NCBI GenBank assembly: GCA_013399875.1
Contig: VXAZ01008023.1
Location: 97,521 to 161,520, forward strand
Direction: 5' to 3'
From: Gymnorhina tibicen
Taxonomy: Eukaryota; Chordata; Aves; Passeriformes; Artamidae
Length of the DNA: 64,000 bases
Shown here: positions 13,799 through 25,006 of the stretch, piece by piece
Layout of the letters: every line of letters starts with the position of its first letter
Numbering within the stretch: the first letter of the stretch is position 1
Notes under the pieces: model-generated
What the model saw: only the letters and a program-made list of their open reading frames with translations
What the model was told of the DNA's origin: nothing
Database searches by the model: none
Translations under genes and position numbers: made by a program

Positions 13799-16700
13799 TC
13801 AGTTCACTGAATTGTAAAATATAACTTTCTCATGGAATGCTCTTGTGCACTAGGTGTTTCTCTGTGTTTTATATAGATGGGGCGCTCAGAGGGATTGAAA
13901 TAGCTCTGTAAATTTAGCAACTTAATATCAAGGTTCTGTGGATTTATACAATGGGAATTTGAATGCCTAGAGAGCTGCTGTATAAATAGGAACACTGCAT
14001 TTGTGGATCTTGGTTTGAACCACCTGTTTGTAATCATATGATGAGTCTGTGACAGGTTTCCCAGGCTGCTGGAGCCCACTTCTCTTCCTTGATTCTGCCT
14101 GTCTGTGCTGGCTGTTCAGTGGTGTTACAGTGAATTGTCTAATGTGCAGTGGGACCTTTCCCACTGTAATCATAGTAATCTTCTTCTATATCTATGTAAC
14201 ATGTATTTCTTGCTATGAACAAAGAGTTATAAACTGTTTCTTGTAAATTACTTTTTCAAGTGTTGCTCTAAGCTTAACAAACTTTTAAGTGATAATATTT
14301 GGCTTTTAATAAATACAGAGTTTTTCACTGTGTAATGGCTAGAATTAGGATGAAAAAGAAATTTGAGCATATTTCCTAATTCAGAACTATACCAGTCATG
14401 AAAAGTACAAATCAAGATGAACTCTCTTCTTAGTCTCTTTTTTGTACTTCAGGTTGAAAATTCATAGATGTCTCTTTAGAATTCTCTTGTGACTTTTGTG
14501 TTACCTGTAGATAAAAGAACTTAAGTAATAAAAATTTTCGCAAAGGAAGCTTTGAGCTGGCAAGATGATTGCAGATGCCTTCTTTGTGTGTAACTTGCAG
14601 TCTCTAGACAGTTCTGCTAGCAGCAGCAGATTTTGTTCATTGATAAATCAGTGTTGCAAAAGATTTGGGAGTGAGAAGTTCATTTGTTTGGACACCCTGT
14701 TTGTGATTAAAATATGGTCTTAGCCTGCATGAAGAATGTCTCATTGTGTTTGGTCATATCCCTACTTGTACAAAACAGAAGAATACTGTAGTAGGAGGAA
14801 ATTTCCAGACAGTGACTCTGAAAAGTGCTTGAATGCTGGGAGAAAGAAATTGTTGAATTAAGGTTGATTATTATTTATTTTCTTGAGAGAATCTTAAGTG
14901 GCTTTTCTCTATTATGTAAATTCAATGAATTGAAAGTTGAGGTCTATAGTGAGTTCTAGGAAATGTAAGAGAGAGAATCACTCAGGAAGGTAATGGAACA
15001 CCTTGATGAGGAGTGATAGACAAATGGCAGTAATATGGGTATTCATATAGGTGAATAATTCATGATTTTAATCTCATATCTCAAAGGATAATTGATGAAC
15101 AACCTGAAATTCCTTATTCCTCTTAGCATTGACATGAAGACTGCATTTTTACAGAAATGTAGTGTCTTCCACTAGCATATATTGTGATTAAATCTACACA
15201 AAAGTATCTATTAGTGGATGTCATACAACATATTGTGAGGGACGGGTCATATGATTAATTTGTCTGGAATAATGTGAGCCGTTCTGATTTTTAAATTTTC
15301 TTTTCTTTTTAATAAATTGTGAGATAATTTGCACTGGGCATTTAAAGGGAAGTTTTTGAAGGGTATTAGAAAATGACAAACATGAGTGGTTTGTATATTT
15401 CTGCTGAAGAGTGGGGAAATGACAAAGCACAGTGCAAGTGGTTCAGTGACTATGGTATGCCAAAAGTACAGCTAAGTTCAAATATGCATGAAATAGGATA
15501 AAGACAGTATCCCAATAAATCAAAAATTTAAAAATGCATGGGTTATATAAACACAAATATGTGTAATATGTACATACATTCTTGGGGAACTTAGTTACTT
15601 CCTAATTTAAAGATCACAAATGTAGTGTTGAGTATTATGGTTTGCCTGTGGTTGAAGTAGGACGCTTCCATAAGTGATTGTGCCACGACTTGGATTGTCA
15701 TTGAGTAGTTTAATTTTTTATTTTTTTTGGTTTCCCATTGCTAACTGGAAGCATGAAAAATGTTCCAATAATAAATGCAAGGCTTTTTCATAATGGAGTC
15801 CTTGTGTATTGCGTATCATTCTTTTTTGTGGAGTATCTCAAATTCATGCCTGGAAATAGTCAGTAGTGTTTCTCACATGCAGGAGAAAAATCTGCACGAA
15901 AATAGAAATTACCATCCTCTATTCCTGTATCAGGCTTCATCACCGAGCAAAGAAAATGGAGCTACCCACAGGTTTTCTCCTGACTGAGAGCAGGAAACAG
16001 CTGACTTAGGTCTCTGTGTGTGTTTCTGCAGGACCATATGACAAATACTGTGACAATGGTGACGTTGATGCATCATGTGAATGTTATATACATCGGCATG
16101 CACTGATTAAAGGATGCAGAAGATAGGAAATTGTAGCGGTGCTTTAACTTAGCGGGGGGATGGGGATGGGGATTGGACAGGAATGAAACAAGTCATCTGA
16201 AGGGATAGGTCTTTCCAGTTTAAAGGAATGTTAAGCATTGGAGAAAAGCAAACATTTCATTTATGCTGTATTTTAAGTGAATCGGATTTTTCAGAAATGG
16301 TTTTATTTGTTTCAGAAATATTTTATTGCAGCCATTGTGCCGTTTGAGATGTGTGTCTGATTGCACGATGGTGTAAATAGCTCAGCAAGGTGTAGGGCTG
16401 CAGCATTGGTGTGGGTCTGACCAGCTGTGGGGCCTTGCAGTCAGTTCAGTACCCTGCTGAAAACAAAGAATTGTTTGATTCCTTCCTAGAGGCAAAGCAA
16501 GAAATAGGGTGGGAAATATAAATACCATCATCCTCTCTGATAAAATACCTCTGTAGGGCATTTTGTTTTGAAAATGGTTTAAAAGAAAATACAGCAGTGT
16601 TAGGTTGTTAGCACTAACTCCTGGCTTTCCTTTGGTCTTGGAATCATTAAAACACTTGGTTTCTGTAACTAAATTTGATTCCTGTGGCCTTTTGTTTTGC

Positions 16701-19700
16701 ATGCTACTTGCAGGGAGTTGGGTTGTTTATTAATCTGCTGGCTGCCCTGTGTACTGATTCTGGCTGCACAACCACCTTCTCAGCAAATCATATCCCGTAT
16801 GTTTCCCAGCTGCTGCCATCCTTAACACATGCAGAAAATGTCTCCTGGCTGGCTGAGCACAAATTCCAGCTGGCATCACCTCATGACTGAGCAAACCTCC
16901 TCTCTCTCTCCTGGCAGTGTTGCAGCCACGCGGGTTCTCTGCCTCCGATGTTGTGTCTCAACGCAAAGATGTGGGGCTGCAGCAGAGCTTGGGGGGCTGA
17001 GGCAGCTGGGAATCTGCTCCATGCAGCCAGGAAGGAGCAACAGCTCCTTCCCCACAGAATGTGGGGATGTGCATGGGGCACGAGGGGGTGTGTAGCTAGA
17101 GCAGGGTGATGAGTGGGTGAATGGAAATAACAGCTCCCTCTTATCTTCATCCAAGATGATACTTGCCAAGTGCCAAGTTAACAGCAGTGATGGATTTAAT
17201 GATTGACCTTGCTATTGTTTTGCTGTCAGAGAACTTGTTGTTAAACTACCTGTGAGTTCTTGTATAAAACTTACTGGTCCACTGAAATAGAATTATTTAG
17301 TCCTACAAAATATTTTGTATTTAGCGGTTCTGGTTTACCGTTTCTAAACCATTATGACTATTAGGCCTGTCTTTTAAAATAGCACTTGCAGTAGTCCCAT
17401 TATTGTCAATGTTCTGTAATGACATTTTTATTTCCTTAAAAATACTCTCAGAAGTTGTGTTGCTACCAAGCTCCTAATAGGAGGCTGTTTTCTGACTCTG
17501 TGGTCTATGGGTTTCTGCTGGTTTGCAAATTAATGACACTGGGCACAATTCTGGTGTTTGAAGAAAAGTTACTTATGTATCACATAGAAGAAAGAAGAAG
17601 TATAAAATTGCTTGCCTGCTGTGATGCTGAAACATCGTATTGCTAGGCAAATATTGTGTAAAAAAATGAGTGAACAGATGAAAATTCACAGTACCAGCAT
17701 GTCAGCTGTTTGTTTTCTGAGTTATGAGTACTTGTTTTTGTCAGATCTCAAGATTCTACTTCCTTCATCAGGGCTTTGTAAGGCAGATCCCAGCATCTGC
17801 CTTTACAGATTTTGTGTTGTGAAGCTGTTAGGCTTTCTTCTTTGTGTTTTTAAGTGCTCTATACTATTGTCAACTTTTTAAAATGCAAAGGTCAGACTTG
17901 GTGCTCTTATCTGCATTGTTTACTGTTATACTTTCAAGCGATTGCAGAAATACGGGTTGATATGACACAATGTGGTTTTTCAAGTAAGAGAGAACTTAGG
18001 TGACCTCTCATGTTTTGTCTTAGTTTAACATTACAATTTTGGACATAGTCAACTTCAGCTCTCAGCTTGAAGTTTTCTAGGGGATCAAATACATTTTTTT
18101 TATTCCCACCCTTCCTAGTTCTGTGTTCCTTTTGGAGTCTTACAGGAAGAATGAATTGCACTATATGTTTCTTCCATTCCAGGGAAGACATGAAAGTACC
18201 CTCCCTCCTGCCTATTTTCTGTTGTAGATGATATTTCTCTCATTTATGAGAGTCTGAAGCTGGTCTCCTTGTCCTTGAGATGTTCCAGAATTGAAGAGAG
18301 CAGGTTGAGAGGTTGGAAATCAAGAGAATGTAAAGTTAGAGGGAGCATGTGGAAGAGCTGAAGTGTTTTTGCATGCATTTTTGACGAGCATATCTGTGTT
18401 GCATTTGTCATGTATTAATGTTGCATTTGGAATATGGCCTGTAGCTATAACTGGAATGATCATTTAATTTAGCTTGCTAAAGATTTACTTTACCAAGCCA
18501 TTATGTTGCCATTAGGTAGCAAAACATCAAAATACATTAGTCAAGCGATAATGTCAGTAGCTGATCTGCAGTAAACAAACAGTCAAACCATCACAAATGG
18601 TTCTGGGACCATTGAGCTAATGAATTCTCATGTCCCCAGCCTTCTGTGTCTGTTTGTACGCAGGAAACCCATGGGCCAGGATAGCATTTTCTCTCCAGGC
18701 TGAGCACAGCCCAGCGTGGGGCCCTCTGATGCCCGGGCGTGGGCGCGGTGCGGAGCAGCTCAGCAGGGCCCTGCACTGCAGTGACAGGCAGGCCAAGCAA
18801 GTGCTGGTGGAGGCGTGTGCAGCCCTCCTGCTGTGTGTTCTGTCGGGCTGTTGTTGGAGCTGAACGTTGGAGAGCTCTGTCCACTTGCTAAATTTGCTTT
18901 ACAATGGCTGTCAGACCCAAAAGTCTTCAGCTGAGGGTTGAAAATGGATGGAATGGGATAGCCAGATTGCTTATTACCAAAGCATGATGGTATGAATGTT
19001 TCCTTCTCTGGAAATGGGCTCACAGACAGTCTGGTTTTGTCTTTTTAATTGTTGTTTGTTTCAATGCATTTTGGATCGCCACTTAAAGTAATCAGAAGGG
19101 ACAGTCTAGTGTGTGAATCAGAGGCTTTTGAGTGGCTCAAAAGGATTAATATTGCTTGTATTTTAGAGACATACGCACTCTGAGTCTGTTATTGTTTACA
19201 TCATAAAACTAATCCATTTTCTAAGAAATACCAATTATGTATGCCAATGATGCTTCCATAAACAGAATTTGTGTAAATAGGCATCTCTTTTTGGTTTGAA
19301 AACATTAGATTGGGGCAGAGTAGCTTACCTTGTGGCTCTCAGACAGTCAAACCTAAGCTAATTCTAATCAGTATTTTTGTTGGCTTGTGCTGGATGATTA
19401 CAGAATTAGATGTTTAGCTTTAACACTTCGGAATTTTTTTTATGTCTGTTTTTCCCTTTGAAGTTTTGTAAGCAAATATTGTATGTTCTAACCTTGAGTT
19501 GAATTTCTCTGTGTGAACAATGCAAACTGATTATGATCAATAGAATTTAAAAAATTAATATTTTAATAAGAATTCAGTTCTGACTCTAGATGCAAGAATT
19601 TAAAAAAAAAAAAAAAAAAACAAAAAAAATTAATTTGGCGTAATCTGTAGAAAAACAAAGAAGCAAACCCAGGCAGCAGCTTTCAGCACAGGGCTTGGGA

Positions 19701-20831
19701 AAACTCAGAGGCTATTCTGTCACCTTTTCTAAAAATCAATGCAGTATAATGTTACATGGTGTCTAGGTCTGCCTTTTGAAACTGAATAATTACACATTTA
19801 AAGAAAAAAAAGGTATATTTTCCTAACATAATGGAAGAAGTAGATCTTGACTCAACATGAAGCCTTTATTTCAAGGCTAAATCTGTAGTATGTGCCAACT
19901 AGCTGGTAAAAAAGCACCCTCTGTTGATTGGTTTATTTAACTTTCTTCCAGCAAAATAGCATATTGTGCTGTTGTCCTTCCACTGCATGAGAAGAGCCTA
20001 AAATAACAGAAGCTGTTATGACATCTCTCAAAGCCTGCCTTTGTCAAGGTCACAGTTCTATTTTTGCTGTATTTTGTGCAAACAGAGATAGGTATGGTAG
20101 GAACAAATATTTTATAACTAAGATGCTGAGTCCTCCAAAAGTGTAAAATAAAATAAAAATGCAACTCCCACCCCTTGTTATGCAAAAACATAACATACAT
20201 TGGCTGATTGTTAGCCTGGGTCTGTGTGCCACTCAGCTTGCCCATCAGCAGATACAAAGCTCTAGAATTAACCTGTGGATGTTCTTTCTTAAGCAGCAAC
20301 CCAAAATTTCTGAGGAACACTGGTAAAAAGTGGGGGTTCTGCTTTCAAACCACATATGTAATCTTTATATTCTTATGTGGAAGCTTTACGTGAGTAGGTT
20401 CTGCTGGCTCATTCAGTACTATCAAATTTGTATATAGTTAAGCTGAAAATGTAGAAGCTAACAGCTTTTTCTCAAGCGTATTTGGAGCAACAGAGGGTAG
20501 TAAAGATGAGGTTGTGCATTGGAGCCAGAAGTTGATAGAGGTGTAGTATGCTGAGGGTTATTAGACATGTGGATGCTGAGTTTGAATCTGGATCTGTAAA
20601 GTGCTGGTTGTTTGAGTGTGGGAGAACATTGGGAAGCAGCTTCTGTGCTTGTTCTGCTCATCTGCATTCCTGGGCATCTGTGTTTGAGCTCCTGCTGTGG
20701 GGAGGAAAGAGTTCTGAATCCTGGGCTGGATGGAGACTTTGTGTGAGCTAGTACTGCCACTGGTGTGGAGCCTTTATGTCCTTCTCTGCTGTAGGTGATG
20801 TGGTGGGCAGGATGGTTGCTCTATGTGCTTT
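13799..20831. other. Non-coding intronic DNA
   Basis: Mostly AT-rich. A 19-base A run is at 19602-19620. GC-richer islands at about 16700-17100 and 18640-18880 have open frames on both strands but no recognised domain or consistent splice sites. No MBOAT2 exon was found here. Confidence 0.5.
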
Positions 20832-21393
20832 TGACTGGGACAGGGTTCATTTTCTTCCTAGTAGCTGGTGCAATGCTGTTCTTGGGATTTAGTATGAGAA
20901 TAGTGTTGATAACACACTGACATTTTGGTTATAGCTAAGTAGTGCTTACTGTAAGTCAGATGCTTTTCAGTTTCCCATGCTCTGCCAGTGAAGAGGTGCA
21001 CAAGAAACTGTGAGGAAGCATGGCCAGGACAGCTGACCTGAGCTGGCCAGAGGGATGTTCCATACCATAGAATGTCATGGTCAGTGTATAAACTGGGGAG
21101 AGTTACCTGAAAGGGGACTGATCTGCTCCTCAGTAAGCAGGTGGTGATCAGTTGTACTGTGCATCACTTTTCTCTTAGGTTCTATTACTCTTTCTTCCTC
21201 CCCTTGTAATTTCCATTAGTATTATCAGTATTAGCATATTTAATATTATGATATCTAGTTGCACTTACTAAATTGTGCTTGTCTCAACCCATGAGGTTCA
21301 CCTTTTCTTTCTGGTTCTCCTTTACCCTGTGGGTGGTGGGTGAATGGTGGAGGCAGTGAGGGAGGGGCTGCCATCTGGGGTTAAACCATGATG
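20832..21393 (-). mobile_element. Solo LTR of an avian endogenous retrovirus, reverse orientation
   Basis: On the minus strand it runs from a TGGTTTAACCCCAG-type start (complement of CTGGGGTTAAACCA at 21375-21388) to CCTAGTAGCTGG-type sequence near 20855 (read here on +). It shares several long phrases with the + strand LTR at 3744-4181, including the GTGTTATCAACA and GCACTTACTG-side segments. About 560 bp is the size of a whole LTR. No internal retroviral genes flank it, so it is probably a solo LTR left by recombination. Confidence 0.75.
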
Positions 21394-21740
21394 CTGTGTC
21401 AGGTGGAGTGAATTTGTAAGGTGACACTGGATAAAAGTGCTTTGCCTGTAGGAAAAAAAACATCAACTGTTCAAACAAAATCTGACCACTTTGCACTGAA
21501 GTAGATGAGCAGTGCTGGTGTGCATGTTCTGTTGGCTGTGCTAAACTTGTGAGGGCAATAAAAAGGAGGGGTACAGGGATGAGATTGAAGTTTTCTGCAT
21601 TAGCAGAAAAATTGCTCCAGGAGTCTACTCAATGTTCGCGGTAGAAGGTGTAATAGGAAACGTGTATCAAATTCCATCAGGATGTTTAGAGACTAAAAGG
21701 AAGTTCATGTAATGGGAAGGGAGCCAAACCCTGTGTATCT

Positions 21741-21775
21741 GTATGTGTGTGTTTGTGTGTGTATATATACACACA
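21741..21775. repeat. TG/TA microsatellite with a 20-bp palindrome
   Basis: Alternating GT dinucleotides pass into TATATA and then ACACACA. Positions 21756-21775 form a perfect 20-bp palindrome, because the TG run is mirrored by an AC run across a TATA centre. Confidence 0.85.
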
Positions 21776-23439
21776 TATAGATGTGTGGGTTTTTGGTTTT
21801 ATATATATACATGCAGGTAAAAATTCCTAATGTGTATGTTGCTTAAAGTTATTTGTCAAAAAGTGACTAGACAAAAAATAATGAATAGGACAATGTGTTT
21901 TATTTGCTAGTAAGAGATTAATTTGCCTTTTTTTTAAAAAAAGAATTAAACGTTCTCTTGATGAGCACCTCTGTAAAGTAGTACATGAGGGGCTGATTAC
22001 TTAGTATTTTCTATATATTGTAAAATTTTTATGTATAGTTTAAGGTGCTTAATTTATTATGCGTTAGAATATACTTTTAAAAAAACACCGAGTAGTTTAC
22101 TTTATGTATTTCTTTTTAAAGGAAAGATAGAATTTTATGGGTAGAACATATTAAATACTGTTTTTAGTGTTCTGAGAAGTTTAGAATTGTAAGGAATTGA
22201 AATGTAATATGGAATACCTGTACAAGAAAAGCCCTTCTATATAATAGGCTATCCAGTATTGTTTGCTTATTTTTTATTTTTTTTTAACTTTAAATCAGGA
22301 GTTTAGCGTATCACTGTGTTCTGCTTTCTGGTGCTTCATTGCTACAGTGTCTCCCAGATATGTCTGAATTTGTTGCATCTGTTGGTAGATAAAAGTAAGG
22401 TCATATTGACGAAGATCCTGGGAATTAGACATATGCTAAATGAACGTATTTGTGCCTTTCTGTTACAGAGTATGGTGTTCCCTGCAGGTCAGCTTGTCTA
22501 AAAGTTACTTGTAATAATAACAATGTTGTGCTTGTAGCTGTTCATGTTCAGTGTGAAATACTTTTGTCTTTCCGCTCACAAGAATGTTATTCAATGAAAA
22601 GCAAGTGTAGAGTAACATTGACTTTTAAGACCAATTGCTTTTCTACTGGAGGAGAAACTTTAGCCTTCGGTAAAACTGTTGCATTTGTGTGCAACCTGTA
22701 ATTATTTTGTAGTTGGGTGAAACTTGATGTGGTTGAGCTGTGCAAAACTTTACTCAGCCTTCTGATCTAAGGGGAGTTTTTGGTGAATTAATCGTTGAAG
22801 AGAGTAAGAAACATAGTAAGAGTGCTTTTGAAAGTTCTCAAAGCATTTTTAGGTCAGTTTTGAATTTTTTTAAGTAGATGTGGATTTATATGAGAGTTAG
22901 GATGATCAGCAAGTTGCACTACAAACCTGCAGAAGAAACAACAGGAATGATGCAAGCTGTCGTAAACCTTTTAAGTTGCTTTTAGGGAGAATGTATTACT
23001 ACACCTTGCCTGATTAAATGACATTTCTCATCAACAAGGGTTGTGATGTGGCATGACTAATGTGCAGAGACGCAATTGGAAGTTGAAAATCATTGTATGG
23101 GTTGCAAGTTCCTGTGTTTTATTCATCAATTAAAAATTTGCAGTCTTCCACTCTGTGTGTAACTTGGAGCTGTGGCTGACATAGCTGGAAGATAGTTAAG
23201 ATTCATAGCTGTGTTTGGTGAGTGCAACACAGCAGCAAATTTCACTGCTCTCTCAGAAGACAGCTTTTGTTTTAGACTGAAAAAATGAAATTTGAAATCT
23301 AATCAAGAAGTTTAAGGTGTTTTTTTTCTTTCTTTCTTCCATTTCTGCACTATGACTTCAGTGTGGATATTAACTGAATATTGTGAGAAACCCCTACCAT
23401 GTCGGTCATGATGACGAATATTTATTTCATAGAACTGTG

Positions 23440-23640
23440 GATTAGTTTGAATTGAATTTTAAAGAATATCTAGTCCACCCTGCAATGAGCAGGAACATCT
23501 TCAACTAGATCAGGTTGTTCAGAGCCTTATTCAACCTGACCTTGAATGTTTCCAGGGATGGGGTATCTGTCACCTCTCTGGGCAACCTGTGCCAGTGTAT
23601 TCTTACTACAAACATTTTTGTACCAGTTACTCACCCAGTA
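23440..23640 (-). mobile_element. CR1 LINE 3' fragment
   Basis: Reversed CR1 phrases: ATCTAGTCCACCCTGCAATG, TCAACTAGATCAGGTTG, GACCTTGAATGTTTCCAGGG and CTCTGGGCAACCTGTGCCAG. This is a short, decayed, 5'-truncated copy with an approximate left edge. Confidence 0.85.
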
Positions 23641-24910
23641 TAATACTGTTTCTGGATTGCTAATGTTAATGAAAATAGAAAATAAACTATTGCTGAAACA
23701 GACCCTCTTAAAATTATTTTTTTCACCGAAACAGGTGTAATTTAATGGTATATAAGGTAATCTGTAATTTCAAAGTTGGATGTTTTAATATATTAAATGG
23801 TTTATATCTAGCACATTTTTCAGTTAAAGGTTAACCTGCAAGTGTTATGTGTAGCAACTGCGAGATTGAAGAATAGTTTCTAAAACTTTAGGTTTTCTTA
23901 TGTTAAGAAGTATTTGCAAAATACTTATCTGGAAAAGAAAGGAAAGTCATGTTCCAAGGTCTTCTTGCAGTGTCCCTCACTAGTTCACCAAAATCCAGTT
24001 CTGGCTGTGATTTTCAGTTTGTTGTATGATATTTTCATTCTAACTGGATTTTGGATGCATTATACGGTCTTCTGTAGGGATTGCACATCTGTCTTGTGAA
24101 TAGCAAATAAAGACTGTACAGTTCATACATTAAAGTCTTAAAGGATCAGTTAAGTTCCTGCTGGCATTCACTGTCGTTTTGGACTTCAAAGAATATCTGG
24201 CAGATTTTGTGAGGTGTATTGGCAAATCAGTTCTCACTAGTGTGTTGCTGAGAAAATGATATGTAAAACTAATTTTATCATACACATAACACTTTCATAA
24301 GGTGGTTCATATATGTGCTTTTTCTTACATTTGCTCAGGACCAGCTTAACAGAAGATAGAAGGCATCCTGTTCCTTTTTCACTCAGCTATGTTTTAATAT
24401 GTGTATTTTAAAATTAATTGCCTTTTCCAGTTCCTTTGAAAACAGTGGCAGTAGGATTTGTGGTACTGAATTTTGAATGCATAGCAGTACATGCAATGGA
24501 AATTATTTGATGTATCATTTTCCAAACTTCTATACTCATACAGACAAAAATTACCTCTGAACTAAAAAAACAACAGATTATTTTTTTTCTTTATAGGAAA
24601 GTTTACAGTTTTTACAGTGGTGCTTAAAATTATAAATTCTAGGCTTTATTTATGTGAATAAATATTTTGGCTAATGACAACAGAATTTATATGGTTGTAC
24701 TACACACTTTTAAAATAAAAAAGTACATGCTTGCATAGAATAAACATTACCAAAAAAACCCTCAGGCAGAATAAAAGTGTAATTACAAATTTCTATTATG
24801 TAATATTCACCAAAAATAATTGGAGATTAAACTCTATTTAAAAGGTACTTTATTCAGTGGAGAAATGTTTATCGTTTTTAACTGAAATTTTTTTCCCATT
24901 TTCTTTCCAG

Positions 24911-25006
24911 GTATTGCTTTGTTTTCGCTTTAGGATACCTCACTGTGTGCCAAATTACTAGGGTCTATATCTTTGATTATGGACAGTATTCTGCTGATTT
25001 TTCTGG
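24911..25006 (+). CDS. MBOAT2: MBOAT2 coding exon (probably exon 4), residues about 101-132
   Basis: The acceptor is TTCCAG before 24911 and the donor is GTAAGG at 25007. The first base completes a codon from the missing upstream exon. The frame then reads YCFVFALGYLTVCQITRV and continues through YIFDYGQYSADFSG, almost identical to mammalian MBOAT2. It encodes a hydrophobic membrane segment. The exon is 96 bp and ends two bases into a Gly codon, which matches the single base contributed by the next exon. Confidence 0.96.

Larger units (their letters stand above)
21394..24910. other. Non-coding intronic DNA upstream of the first MBOAT2 exon in the window
   Basis: AT-rich, containing a TG/TA microsatellite (21741-21775) and a CR1 fragment (23440-23640). 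No further exon was recognised. Confidence 0.55.

Noticed and set aside
16829..17169. Several overlapping frames of 88-97 codons on both strands
   Set aside because: A GC-richer patch keeps all frames open; no domain, no consistent splice sites, and both strands look equally good.
19602..19620. 19-base A run considered as a retrocopy or SINE tail
   Set aside because: No target duplication and no recognisable SINE or processed gene upstream; probably simple sequence.
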